From Breviolum minutum Mf 1.05b.01 (lineage: Eukaryota > Sar > Dinophyceae > Suessiales > Symbiodiniaceae): a stretch of 64,000 nt of DNA. Position 1 is the stretch's first letter, and each line of letters opens with the position of its first letter. The translations under genes were made by a program, and so were the position numbers. The notes below the pieces were generated by a model. The model worked only from the letters and a program-made list of their open reading frames with translations, had not been told where the DNA came from and ran no database searches. This document shows positions 41,615 to 53,130 of this stretch, in pieces. Location of the stretch: contig DF241776.1 in the NCBI GenBank assembly GCA_000507305.1, positions 1 to 64,000 of the forward strand, given 5' to 3'.

Positions 41615-44600
41615 CTTGGCAACCCCATTTCCAGGGATTACCACATGTCCCATACCATCCATGGGACTGATATATTTAGGTGTTTCCAAAAATAGGGGTA
41701 CCCCAAAATGATCCAAAATGGATAGTTGATAATGGAAAACCCTATTAAAATGGATGATTTGGGGTACCACTATTTTTGGAAATAAAAATATTTACCTAGC
41801 ATGAAAACCATAAACATTTAACCAAATCTAGGTATATAAATCTACCATACTTATGCATACATGGGATGGAAATGGGTTTTGAAAATCAGAAAAAAATGCG
41901 GTGAGATTTTGTGACAGGTGGAGTGTGGAGTGGAGAGTTGCTGATTGCCAAAACGCCTTGCCGTTCTTTGGGCAAAAAGATCCGTTGCCTTTTTTGTCAG
42001 CACATCTACCAACGGGAAGTCCGAAAACTACGAATTGTATAGCTGCTTCTGGGTAAAAATTAGCATCATTGAGGGTCCCACCCTCTCCAATGCCACGTTT
42101 CCTGCAAGAAATAGCGGGATTATGAAGCCCATCATGATCTCTTAATAATCCCCTTGATAAGGCCAGCTATTTCTGGGAGGGAAGATTGGCATTGGGGAAT
42201 ATGGTGATCGTCGTTGTCCCCTAAGGATCGGGTTGTGGCACGGCTTCCTTACATGGCCTTTCCGCGGCTTACCAAACCACTTAACATCCACTGAGATGAT
42301 CCTCCCAAGTGGTGGGTGTTCAGTTGAGCTTGGTGTGCCTATCCAGCATAAGCCCAGAGATCCAACAAAAACGGTGGCATTGGGGAGGCTTTTGACCCCC
42401 CTTAGATTCCCATGGGAAAAATCCGGAAAAAATGGTGAATCTGCCAACTTCAACCCCAAACCGCCATAACCTCCAACCCGACCGAGGCGCTGCATTCCAA
42501 TCAATGACCTCGGAGGAGACGGGGGGGGGCCATTGGAGGCGATGAAAAATGTCAACAAGGTTTGTCTAAACAGAAATCTATCCAAGAAATTTCCAACAGG
42601 ACCTACTGAACCTTAGTATCTAATAACTCTAGCAACTTAGTTGCGAGCAGGGGTTTGTTGGTAAGGTCCCATTCAATTTTTGATGGAATCTAGGGAAGGT
42701 GGATTGAATCCACCACCCCAATTGAAAAAAAACGGTATACCTCAAAATGACTGAATGACTTCATCTTTCCTAAGTTTAGGGGTGAAAATTCAACAAAAAA
42801 AAGGCGTGAGTCTAGACCCACCAACAAAAAAATGTTGCAGTTTCAAAAAAACAACGATCTTTTCTCTTCAGACACAAAAAATGCATATCTGAAACAAAAA
42901 TGATCCGAATTCAAATGAAAATTTCACCCAATAAAAACAGCCCTTTTTGTAAAGAAGAAGCGGCTAGGTCACCGGACAAATGGATATGAAACCTCCGTTG
43001 CTGGCAAACACATGACATAGAAGAGCCAAAAGGACAAGAGAACCGCAGCGGTGGAAAACCATTGGAACCTCAGCTTTCGGTAATTGGATGAAGAACATTT
43101 CGCACGAAAAAAATCCCTCGCTTGCCCATAGCATCCATGTGACGAACGGTATATTTACCTACACGAATGGTTGATTTTTTAATGGTTTTCACGTAGGTAA
43201 AATATACAATTCGTCCCATGGATGCTATGGGTTGGGGAAACAAACAAAAATATCTTTTGGCCGATAGGTTTCGTAAGTCGGCCCAACGACCCCCAGGACT
43301 AAATCGCGTCGTGAATCAGGTGTTGAAATCCCCATGGTTTGAAATGATTTTGGGTGGATTCCCTCAGATTTTCTAGTGCGTCAGCACCATGCGTTTGGAA
43401 AATGAGTGACATAAACATATATCTATTACTATACTATGCAGGTCCATGCAGGTCCAAGGCCATCAAAAGAATAGTCCCCTGGAATTGTTGATGAAATAAA
43501 CCCTGACTAAAGCAATGTCGTCTTTACGAAATTCAAACCATTCAAAAAATAGGCGACAAAAGGACTTCCAGGGTTACCACCAACTCCACATCATTTCCTT
43601 CCAACCACAAGCCAACAATCTCCGGGCCCGAAACCTTCTTTTCTCACCCTTCCTTTTGGTCCCATCTCAGCATCCCAACGCTTCGGCGATGAAGAAGGCC
43701 TTTCAACGGAACGGGGTCGATCTCCAACAGCCCCTTTCCAATCCAGGCGCTGACTGGTCACCCTAATATCCCACCCTCACATTACCGACCCAGGGGTCCA
43801 AGAGGGGTTGAAAAATGTTGCCGGTCCTTAGGGTGAAACGGGCCCCAATGGGTGAAAATAAGCCCTGATAAGGCCAAAAAATACTAGGTGGTGGGGAAAA
43901 CCCCATCCATTTGAAACATATGTGCAAGTCAAATTGGATCATTCTTCCGTTTTCCAAGGTTAGGGCTGAAAAAAAAATGTTTGAAACCACCACTTGGTTA
44001 GATTTCTGCGGAGGGTAAGTACCACTATAGTGTTTTTCAATAGTTTTTCCGTTCAAGGTCGAACTGATTCTGAACAGTGACAAGAAAAATGGCAAAAAAA
44101 AAACGACCAATGAAACTCTAAGTATACCAAACACTATTAAAAATGTACCACTGCATACCACCTATTACCAGGTCCCACTCTTGATCACTATTGCCACCAC
44201 CAACAGCAACAGCATTTCGCCTCCACAGCCATTCTCCCATAGTGGCGTAAGCCCCCAAAGTGCGTCGATGGAAGCAAGGCCGTAAAACCTGAGTTCAGAA
44301 TGCTTCATAATTATGGCAGGTCAACAAACCCCCCCGTTAAAGTTTTCCCCCCCCGAACCGGTATTGAGGCCTTTTTTAAAGGGCTTATTAACTACTATTG
44401 GTTTCCCTTATAATAAGGCCTGTTTCCCTTACTAGGCCTTCTTAAGCCCATAATTGCCAAGGGGGGGGGGAGTACGCTATGCGGGGGTAGGTTGATTAGC
44501 CATGCTTTAACAGGACTCAGTCCCAACATGCAAATTTGCAAAATGGCTGGACCGCTAGGATCAGCAAGCAGCAAGTGACATCATCCACTTGTAACCCTTT

Positions 44601-47600
44601 GAAGTGTCTAACTTTCAATCTTTCACCCCCAAAATTTCCTTTTTCAGCCGTTTTTGGGGAGGTATATTTTAAGTGTTCTCCTCATTGAACAAACATATGG
44701 GGGTTTCCTAAAATGGTGGGTTTCCCCAACAAACCCATGGGGTTTTCCTACTAAAAATGATTTTTGTGAAAACCCACCATTTAAGGAAGCACCCATATAT
44801 ATCCCTCAAATTTTTCTATGATCCTTCAGGAATTTCTTGGAAAGGTATATACATGGAGCCCAGCAGCTCCACCCCCTTTCCCCCTCCACCACCCCGGTGG
44901 GCCTTGTAAGCAGGATCGTTATGGGGTGAAATAACCTCTATAAATCGGCGAAAATTTCGTGGCTCATGAAAGAATCTAGCTACCCTCTGGTAAACTAACA
45001 TAGCAGGCTGGATTATCCACATTTTCTATACAGGGAGCCTACGAATCGATACGAACTGGGATTCTAGAACCATGAGGAACCGAACCGGAAAGGAACCGTT
45101 TAGAAATCGACCCACATAGGAACTGAATCGGTCACTGGGTACGAAACGAACCTGCAGAGTTTTTTGCCCCTGGCGGTCTTGCTTTTGAGCCTGTGTAGAG
45201 GTCCCCTACAGGCTGAACCCTTAAGATCTCAAAGCCTTTTGCTTTTAAAAGATCAGTCTACACGCTCGGTTTGTGGGCCCCTGCTGCGCTTTCGCACAGT
45301 GCCACTTTCCAAGTCAGCCTTCTTATCTCTGAACCTCACTTATCGGGATTGAACCCATTGCCCATAGCACCCGATATTCCACTGGGACCCACATCCTGGT
45401 TCAACCCCCCGCTGATACCTTTCATCTCTGAGCACAACTTTTCGGGGTTGAACTCAGACCCGAGGTTCAACCCTGCATTGATGGCTTTCATCTCTGAACC
45501 TCACTTTTCGGGGTTGAACTGGAACCCACATCCTGGTTCAACCCCCCACTGGTACCTTTCATCTCTAAGCACAACTTTTCGGGGTTGAACTCCGACACGA
45601 GGTTCAACCCCCCACTGATGGCTTTCATCTCTGAACCTCACTTTTTCGGGGTTGAACCCATGCCCATACCAATCAATATGGCATATGGAGACAGTTGGCA
45701 TCAATCAATTTGCTCTCCACGAAACAAACCGTGGGAATACAAACCGAAACCGAACCGATTTCTGGTTCATTCACGCTGCGCGAACCGAAACGAACCCAAA
45801 CGAACCAAAGGCTTACTGTCTATAGGAAATACATCTTCATTCAAAGGGTCCATTTTCCAGCCAGCTATGTTAGTTTACCGGAGGGTACCAGGTGATTCAA
45901 ACAACCACCGTGACCTGACGTCACTGGAAATTCCCCAAACCTTGGAAGGTTTGTCACGTTTTACAAGTTAAACTTTCCATTCCAAAAATTGGTCCACATG
46001 AATTTCACACCACAAAAAAATGAGTACCCTCCAAAAAATTAACATATATCCCACCAAACGGGAGAAGTTTGGAAAATCATCATCATCTTCAACTCAAGTG
46101 CCGGGAGAAAACGGGATATATGTGTGATCTCGTTCCCTGCAGAAATACCATACCCCAAAAAAAATGGTCCTTCCTTCCGTTTTTTCACGAACACCGCAGA
46201 AATTGCCACAGCTTCCCTGGTTGGTGGTTTCAACCCATCTGAAAAATATTAGTCAAAATGGGAATCTTCCCCAGGTAGGGGTGAAAATAAAAACTATTTG
46301 AAACCACCACCTAGTTCCCAACAACTTCGGTCTGCTACGCTCGCAGAACATACCGAGGTGCGTTCCACCAGCAACTCCAGCTCCAACCAGAAGAGGTGAA
46401 ACGACAAGGCCAGGACGCGGTCAAAGGGTCGAGAGGCCTTGGGGGTTTTTCTGAGAAAAAAAAACGCAAACGCAACGTTTACTTACCCGAAACTCGGCAG
46501 GTGTTTGGGGATGATCTTTTTTGTTGGAAGTTAGTTTTAAATGGTTAGTATAAATGGTTTGTTTTAAATGGGTTATAACGAACTTCCCAATATATCCAAA
46601 ATTTGATAGGTGAAAAAAACCCAATTGGTCCCAAACGATTGTTATCCTAACTTCTTTGGTGGACGGAATTTTCGAAGGTCTTTGGGGGATGAAATTTGTT
46701 TTCATCCGAAGCATTTTCCATAAGATCCATGGGACCGGTACATTTACCTACTAAATCAACCACTCATGTGGGTAAATGTACCATACATGGATTCTATGGG
46801 TTTTTCAGTGGTAATAAAAAAATGGGGAGTCAATTTTGTTTGTTCCGGACGAATTTGATCAGGAATTTTGTGGACATGGTTTAAACGATTCGCGCTAAAC
46901 GACTTGGGTGCATCTATAGACAAATCATACAAATATACTAGTAGATTCTGTAAATGATGGATGTATGTGTGTTCTAATTTAATGGGTCATATACAGCATG
47001 TATAGGTATAGAATATACATATATATACATACATATAAGATGTATATGCTAAGCATTGGAAAAACCCGTGGATTGCGTGAAGGTTCATTAGTTGGGTTCC
47101 CTTTTTTTACCCACACCCACTTGCCTCCCAGGTATTTTTGGGTGGGGCCGCTATCAGCAGTTCTCCAAGTTTCATTGAAGTCGGCTTTGTCAGCTGCACA
47201 TAGGTCCCAGGGTGGAAAAAGGGGCCCGGGGCCCCAACCATTTCCCATATGATTCTGGTTGGTTATAACTTAATAACCCTGGACCGACATGTGCAGCTGC
47301 AGCTAAGTCTTTGGTAGTCTCCATTTCATTGCGATTCCTGCAGTTGATGATCCAAGATCCTACATAATCTTCGTTTGAAAACAAGTCGAGTCGACTTGGA
47401 AAATTGGCGAAGTCTCGGACCTTGTCATTGGGCCAGAAAACATCAAACACCCGTCCCAGTCAACGACATTTCATAGGCCCACATGGGTGTTTCCAAAAAT
47501 AGGGGTACCCCAAAATGGATGATTTATAATGGAAACCCCTATTAAAATGGATGATTTGGGGGTACCACGTTTTCGGAAATATCCACATTGTCAGCCCACA

Positions 47601-48418
47601 GGTTACACTCAAGTCCCACACCCCGTCCCCTGAGATTCCAAGCCATCTTTGCCAACCAAAACATGGCGACGATCGCTGCGACTTTTTTGGTCGGACCAAA
47701 AACAAAAAAACCGGCGCGCGTTCTTCGTTTTTTCTCGTCGTTTTTTTGGGATGAAAACAGGTGGACTTCCAAACTCACGGGATTTTTTTACAGCTGCTCT
47801 TTTGGGCCCGGAATTTCCCCTGGAGCTTTCTATGTCAGTGGATGACTTGTCGTCAAACTTCAGATTACCAATCCAAACAATGCTTTATGATAAGGCTGAT
47901 AAGGGAAATCCCTGAACCATAGATGTGTATTGTTTGATTCCTCCAAATGGGTAATATATTGACCCCATAATCAGACAAAACCGATGATTCTAAGGCTCAA
48001 AGATGACGACCAATCTTCAGAGAATTCGACGCGAGTAAAAAAAACTCGTCTTTCTCGACCCAACACGGCAACGAATCGAGAGCGATCTTGTGAGGTTGCT
48101 GCATTCAAGTGGTGATTCAGTGAAAACACTGGAAATGGTTGCATGGGGAAATTTTGTGGCTTTTCCATTCAAAAAATTCCTTTGGAAAGTGTCTCAAAAA
48201 AAAGTGCATCCAGGGAACATAGAAGCAATACAATAGTAACAAATTTGATTATAATGTAACATACAAATAATCAAGTAACATATAATGACATACAAATAGT
48301 AAATAGTTGCAAAACTAGTAACTGACATCAAAAACCCATAGCAACATAGTAGCATTCAATTCAACAACAAACTTCTCCTTCCAATTTCCGCGCCTGATGA
48401 AGCCGCTGCATCCGCATC
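41513..48418 (-). CDS. Nine-exon gene of unknown function (3' end present)
   Basis: Exons in transcript order are 48373-48418, 48011-48098, 47596-47675, 47289-47420, 47149-47193, 46354-46437, 44205-44288, 43648-43749 and 41513-41614. All joins are phase compatible (2-0, 0-1, 1-0, then all 0-0) and the last exon ends in TAA. The peptide has a basic start (MRMQRLHQARKLEGE), a hydrophobic or aromatic middle (AMFWLAKMAWNL; LALSFHLFWLELELL), a Ser/Pro/Arg linker and a hydrophilic tail ending RDKGED. No domain is recognised. Two introns need GC donors. The intron 43749-44205 holds foldback DNA, and 44288-46354 holds the nested hairpin array. Transcript evidence is needed for exon choice at 44.2 kb, where a second frame is also open. 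Confidence 0.55.
41640..41800. mobile_element. Family E element inserted in a family M half
   Basis: CCATACCATCCATGGGACTG and ATATTTA belong to M. E follows (GGTGTTTCCAAAAATAGGGG to CTATTTTTGGAAA), and M-like ATATTTACCTAGCATG resumes after it. Confidence 0.6.
42090..42200. mobile_element. Family L element
   Basis: CAATGCCACGTTTCC, AGAAATAGCGGG, GGCCAGCTATTTCTGGGAGG and GGCATTGGGG in mirror order. Confidence 0.7.
43135..43231. mobile_element. Family M element, best copy
   Basis: CCCATAGCATCCATGTGACG at the left and CCCATGGATGCTATGGG at the right, with inner TATATTTACCTACACG / CGTAGGTAAAATATA. Confidence 0.85.
43648..43749 (-). CDS. Exon RLDWKGAVGDRPRSVERP
   Basis: 102 nt, phase 0 to 0, with acceptor GACCAGTCAG and a strong donor GTGAGA. 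Ser/Pro/Arg-rich, probably disordered. Confidence 0.5.
44205..44288 (-). CDS. Exon VLRPCFHRRTLGAYATMG
   Basis: 84 nt, phase 0 to 0, with acceptor CTGAACTCAG and donor GTTGGT. A second frame (FTALLPSTHFGGLRHYGRM, ending at a GC donor) is also open and would be phase 1 to 0. Confidence 0.4.
45040..45150 (+). repeat. GAACCGAA-type degenerate repeat, left flank of array
   Basis: Repeated GAACCG and CGAAC motifs. The same type flanks the array on the right at 45720-45815. Confidence 0.6.
45326..45662 (+). repeat. Tandem hairpin array, alternating 66- and 71-bp units
   Basis: Units begin TTCATCTCTGA at 45421, 45487, 45558 and 45624, with a diverged one at 45326. Two unit types alternate, making a 137-bp higher-order repeat. 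Every full unit contains GGGGTTGAAC and GGTTCAACCCC, which pair as a stem. Both strands are open (FISEHNFSGLN; FNPEKVRFRDE), but the 71-bp unit breaks frame, so coding is unlikely. Confidence 0.85.
46354..46437 (-). CDS. Exon ASRPFDRVLALSFHLFWLEL
   Basis: 84 nt, phase 0 to 0, with acceptor CCCCCAAG and strong donor GTATGT. The core is hydrophobic and aromatic and could be a membrane or buried helix. Confidence 0.5.
46718..46800. mobile_element. Family M element
   Basis: CCATAAGATCCATGGGACCG at the left and ACCATACATGGATTCTATGG at the right, with TACATTTACC / GGTAAATGTA inside. Confidence 0.8.
47149..47193 (-). CDS. Exon LTKPTSMKLGELLIA
   Basis: 45 nt, phase 0 to 0, with acceptor CTATGTGCAG and a GC donor (GCCCCA). 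Confidence 0.4.
47289..47420 (-). CDS. Exon VRDFANFPSRLDLFSNEDY
   Basis: 132 nt, phase 0 to 0. It continues VGSWIINCRNRNEMETT and ends in a poly-Ala helix (LAAAAH). The acceptor is AATGACAAG and the donor is GTCGGT. Strong coding character. Confidence 0.55.
47486..47586. mobile_element. Family E element
   Basis: GGGTGTTTCCAAAAATAGGG at the left and TACCACGTTTTCGGAAATAT at the right. It lies in the short intron between 47289-47420 and 47596-47675. Confidence 0.8.
47596..47675 (-). CDS. Exon IVAMFWLAKMAWNLRGRGVG
   Basis: 80 nt, phase 1 to 0, with acceptor AAGTCGCAG and a GC donor (GCTGAC). Confidence 0.45.
48011..48098 (-). CDS. Exon QPHKIALDSLPCWVEKDEFF
   Basis: 88 nt, phase 0 to 1, with acceptor TTGAATGCAG and donor GTCGTC. 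It continues LLASNSLKI. An overlapping frame (RFVAVLGRERRVFFTRVEF) is also open but does not match the splice phases. Confidence 0.5.
48373..48418 (-). CDS. Exon MRMQRLHQARKLEGE
   Basis: 46 nt, phase 2 to 0, with acceptor CACCTTGCCAG and donor GTTTGT. A basic helix. It may contain the start codon, but phase suggests an upstream exon exists. Confidence 0.4.
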
Positions 48419-48537
48419 CTGGCAAGGTGCGGAGGTTGAACTTCAACCATGCATGGATGGATCGGTAAATTCATAGGGGAAAATGGCGGTAAAACTTGGG
48501 GTTTCGGGGGGGCCTTAGGGGGGTTGAACAGCTAAGT

Positions 48538-48650
48538 GGTTACACCCTGGAAGATTAACGGCTGGAACCTACAAATCAAGCACTTAGAAAGGAACATGAT
48601 CTTCCAAACCTCCATGATTATGTTCCATGTTTATCTTCCTGGGTGTAACC
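48538..48650. mobile_element. Family B element with perfect ends
   Basis: GGTTACACCCTGGAAGATTA and the mirror TATCTTCCTGGGTGTAACC. Confidence 0.85.
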
Positions 48651-49067
48651 ATGGTGATTCCGTTGTTGTTGTCCCCTAAGGAAAATGGGGGCGGAAAAGG
48701 CGCCCCAAGACCTGAGGGTGCTGACCCCTTTTTTCCCTTCCTTCGACCGAGAGGGAAACTCGCCAATGACTTCCCATGGGGAACTCTACGAAAGCTATCA
48801 TTCACCAAGGTGATGAAACAGCCACCAATGACCTGACTTGATCTCCAAGTTAGTTGGGTTGGTCACGTTTACAACCATTCCAAAAGGGTCACGTTTTCAC
48901 TCACCATCCCAAAAAGGTCACGTTTTCACGCAGAATTGCCAGGCACTTTCTGAAAGAATTAGAATCATGGATTTTTTTCGTCTACATTGCTCTTTTGAGC
49001 TGTCGGAGAGTTCAAACGAAAAAAAAATACATGTTTCCCCATTACCCATTTAGTTTCGGCCAAAGGG

Positions 49068-49188
49068 GCTACACCCTGGAAGATTAACATGGAACATAAT
49101 CATGGAGGTTTGGTTCAGATCATTTTCCTTTCCAAATGGGTGAATGGGTGATTTGGAGGTTCCAGCCGTTAATCTTCCGGGGTGTAGC
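49068..49188. mobile_element. Family B element with perfect ends
   Basis: GGCTACACCCTGGAAGATTA and the mirror TTAATCTTCCGGGGTGTAGC. Relative to 48538-48650 the interior is inverted. Confidence 0.85.
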
Positions 49189-49289
49189 CATAACTCCGAA
49201 TTTATTTCACGATCCTAGGGGCCCCACTTTGCCAGGGTTTTTCCTCGCTTGTTTTCCCGAAATTGAACCGTCCCTGAGATTTGCTTGCT

Positions 49290-49510
49290 TAAGGTGGTTG
49301 GAAAAAATAACAAAAATATTCCCCAAATGGTGGGTGAAAAATGGTGATTTACACCCCTGAAGCTTAACATAGCCCCTGAAAATTGGTGGTCGGAAGACTA
49401 CTTTCCTATTGGGAAGGTAACTTTTTCAGGGGCTATATTAAACTTCAGGGGGGTACTATGATTTACTATGGTAGAATCATACAATCCGTAGAAAATCACC
49501 AACTATATAA
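49290..49510. mobile_element. Family J element interrupted by family A (49350-49456)
   Basis: J left part GGTGGTTGGAAAAAATAAC ... ATGGTGATTTAC and right part TGATTTACTATGGTAG ... AATCACCAACTA surround A (ACCCCTGAAGCTTAACATAG to TTCAGGGGGGTA). TGATTTAC is repeated on both sides, like an 8-bp target duplication. Confidence 0.75.
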
Positions 49511-49549
49511 ACAAATCAAAAAAAAAGAACATACATGATCCAACAACAA

Positions 49550-50000
49550 AAATCTTCCACACACACCGGCCGCCACGGCTTACCCGCGGCACGACTTTTT
49601 TCTCCACCAGAAATTTTCAAAGTGGTTGCTCGGGCCGGTTACTCGTCTTTACTCGTCAAAGCCGCGCAAATCGCTTGCAAACCGTAGGGGTTTTTTGGCG
49701 TCCCACCCCGCAATGGGGCGGCGTCAAACTTTGCAGGTTGAACTGCACCATAAGGCATTGTGGTTCAAAATGTTGACATGACTTAGTAACTAATTTGAAA
49801 AAACAACATCACCTGCAATGTTTTTGGGGGATGTTGGATCATTTGCTTATTATTATAAATGATTGTTATTAGTTATATATATTAGTAAGGATCACATATA
49901 GGTTTCAGTCTGCTGATAAAAATTGCTACACCCCACGATTGATTCAGCCAGGCAGCGTCTACGTGCGCACAGAACAGCGAGCTGGATAAGATACCTCCTC
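49550..50000. other. No gene recognised
   Basis: A GC-richer patch (49560-49740) is open on no single frame with splice support. It is followed by AT-rich DNA. A family G copy begins at 50000. Confidence 0.3.
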
Positions 50001-50129
50001 TAGGTGATTCAAGCCAACCTTTTTATCCCCAAACGTTGGGTTCGTCACCTTTACATCCGTTGATTTCGGGTCACGTGAACTCACTTAACCATCCCGAAAA
50101 CGTCGCGTTTTCACGCAGAATTGCCAGCG

Positions 50130-51030
50130 CTGCATGGTTTTCTTTGCCTCCTGGTACTCTTTACTTCTCCAGCTCTACTTGTCTCTGTCTTACTCTGTCT
50201 TCCTTGTCCACCTTTTTGAACCCCCAAAAGGCGGGGAAAAGCTGGAACCAGCTGGACCCAAGGAATTTATATAAAACTCATGAGAACACCAGAGGTTGTG
50301 CACGAAATGTCCTGAATGGGGTTGTTGCTTTTGGTGGGTGGAAAACAGCTTTTTTCGCCCGGCCCAGCATCTTTGAAACAGCTCATTCGATCGGGTCACC
50401 AATGCATGCCTGGCATTTCTTTCCCACGCGACGTTGCTTTGCGTTCAAAAAAAAGGCCCCGTGGTTGCCAGGTATTTACCGGAAAATCGGATGTTGCAGG
50501 AAGGTAGGATCAATGGTTGGTAACCCCAACATACTCGATTTATAAGAAGATTCTTTCACCCAGTGATCCTAACCCTTGCGATCCTAACTTCCAACCAAAG
50601 ACATCCTAGTACCTGAGGGAAAAATCATAGATTTGTGAAGACACCTTCCTGCGATTTTATTTTTGAAAAAACTGCTCTTGGGGAGTGCAGCATACCTCTT
50701 AGGTGAAAGTTTCCAGAGATGGAAATTTCCTCTAAAAAAAAAACATCAAAATGTGAGGAGATGGCAAGTCTGGAACAAATCAGATGTACCTGGCTCTATA
50801 CGATTTGAAAAAAAAATGTAAGGATTCATCCTTTTTTTGAGTGGTAAAATTGGTGAAAGCGGGTCGTTGTTTGGTTTGGGATTTCTGAATCGTCAACAGC
50901 ATGGGATTTTTTGTTGTCTCAAAAAAATATGTCCCTAGCAAATCCTGGCTCACCGAAACTGGATCGAATGGTTTCATGACCCAAATACCTTGCGGCAAGA
51001 GGAGGTATTTTGATCAAACCCGTGCTCATG
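50130..51030. other. Mostly unassigned; one weak exon candidate
   Basis: The minus strand near 50360-50385 reads LFQRCW or CFKDAG before a GCCGGG that resembles the GC donors elsewhere in the window. Otherwise no gene is seen. TTTCTGAATCGTCAACAG at 50884 is a family C end fragment. Confidence 0.25.
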
Positions 51031-51039
51031 GACTAACGA

Positions 51040-51200
51040 GGTGAGGTGAGGATCCCTACAGAATAGGATTGATTTTTACATCTTTAGGATTTTTGACGGA
51101 ATCTCTATAGGAATTTTAGCCAATGGTGAGCCAGGATCCCCAGTGGTTTTTTTCGGATTTTTTGAGGGGGTCAAAAAAACACTCTCCGAAAATCAAGTTC
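51040..51200. repeat. Family R copy
   Basis: Reverse complement relative to 1540-1740. Confidence 0.5.
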
Positions 51201-52179
51201 CAGGGAACTGAAGTGTCGGTGTTTTGACCAAATTCTTTGGTTGAAACAAGCCCTGGATTTTTTCCAATAAAAATTGGATGTTGGACCGAATCCCAGCAGG
51301 ACCCTAAAGTTGCTAATGAGAGTTTTTTAGATACTCAGGTTTTTCCGGGGCTCCGGAAATTCCGTGGGTCCGACCGTTTGGAGATTTTGTTGGATTTTTG
51401 TTTCTGTAAAAAACCCGCACAGCTCAGGCTATGTCTTGTCAAGCTCATGTTCACTTCAGTACCCGTAAACCACCAAAAAATGGCTAGTCACGTCAACCTG
51501 ACCCGCCTCCATAACCCGAACCCCCCGGAGAAATTAGCCGGTCTTACAAAGTAAAGGGAAACCAATGATGAAAATAAACCCTGATCATAAGGGCGGCTAT
51601 TTCGGGTCGGGCAAGTTAACCGTTGGGGGTGAGGGTAGGTTGACTAGCCATATCCAGCTCAAATCACATTCTTTCCTGACAAAAATCTCGCCTGTGGGTA
51701 CCACCCAGACTCCTCCGGCTGGTAGTAGGGCCTTAGCTTTCTGCGAACATGACCGTTTTGGGATGGTGAGTTCACATGACCCTTTTGGAATGGCTGTCAA
51801 CGTGACCTCAAACGTTTGGGGATAAAGTCAGGTCACGAAATGAATCACATCTGAAGGGATGGTTTCACAAAAAAAACACCATCCTGGACACCTTTTACCC
51901 GAAACCATCCAACAAGGTGAACCCCCTCGTCAACTTTACGCTCAGAATTCGGGTTGACTCACACCCAACTTCTTCAACATCCGGAGTCATCTTCCCTCAC
52001 TAAATCGACTTTCTTTTGAAAAAAATCCTCAGCAAGAAAATCACAGCAAACTTGCGGTTCGTTAATTTACCCATCAACTTGAAACCCCTAAAACCCAGCA
52101 ATCAATCTCGTTCCCTAAAAAATGGTTGCTTTCCTATGTTTTCCAGGCACCAAGAAAAACTCAAAAAAAAAATAGATAC

Positions 52180-52350
52180 ACCACTTGGAAGATCATCCCA
52201 GGACTTTAGAAAGTGGTTAATAACCATAGTTAGTTGTTGTCCCCTAAGGATCTGGTTGTCGGACCCCTTCCAAATGGCCATTAAATGGCTTATAAATGGG
52301 TGGTGATCCTAACCCACCGAAACAAGTCCTGGCATGATCCTCTAAGCATT
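52180..52350. mobile_element. Family K element
   Basis: CACTTGGAAGATCATCCCAG at the left, TTGTCCCCTAAGGATCTGGT core, GGCATGATCCTCTAAG right end. Confidence 0.7.
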
Positions 52351-53130
52351 CTAAGCACCCCACATCCACCCCCATTCCCCATGTCCCCATGTCCCGCCAA
52401 AAGACCCGCCGACCATTTTCCTTCCATAGCTCCAGCCATTCCTGAGATTTGCGTGTCCGGTTGGAAAAAAACGACAAAAAAATTACCCTCCCTTAAACTG
52501 ACAGCTCGCCCTTGAAAATAAACGTCCAACCACTATATTTTTTTTTAAGTGGTTGGAAAAAATCAGACAAAAATCTTGCCCCTTAAATGGTGGTGAGTTT
52601 CATGGTGAGTTTAATGCCGATCGAATCCGTAAAGAATCACCTAAACTAAACAAACAAAACACAAACAGATGCCTCCCATTTAAAAAAAATATTAACATTT
52701 ATATTTTACTTATTTATTTGTTTTCATTCTCATTATATAATAAAAGAATTTTATAATCAATTCATTTATTTAATTCTAATTTTGTGACATTTAATGACCC
52801 CTGTCACATATAATAGAATTATAAGGGTACATATCTTTTTTTAGAATCCCGAGAAAAACCGAAACGACAAAAATTCCATAAATCTCCAAGATGCTGAAGA
52901 CTTTCCACTGTCACCACCTCTCCTACCCTCAAGGGCAGGTAAGAACTCGGAACCTCGGTCGTTTTCCCGGAAAATGGCGATGGTGAAACCACCCAACGAA
53001 CCCCGGGGGTCTACACCAGTTGAAGGGGGGCCGAGACCTCGGGGTTGAAATTGGCGGAGAAAAAAACACACAAAAAAAAAACACAACAGGAGATTTGGTT
53101 TGGAGCGATCTTTTAAACAAAAAGGATCTA

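Larger units (their letters stand above)
44981..45888. mobile_element. Family D element split by a 0.8-kb insertion
   Basis: The left arm TACCCTCTGGTAAACTAACA (44981-45020) and right arm TGTTAGTTTACCGGAGGGTA (45852-45888) are mirror images with about 34 of 37 matching. Between them lie GAACCGAAAC-type repeats and a tandem hairpin array. Confidence 0.75.

Noticed and set aside
45326-45704. CRISPR-like array
   Set aside because: Units are continuous tandem copies without unique spacers, the sequence is eukaryotic and there are no cas genes.
45271-45704. Repeat protein (FISEHNFSGLN or FNPEKVRFRDE units)
   Set aside because: The 71-bp unit is not a multiple of three, so the repeat cannot keep frame across dimers.
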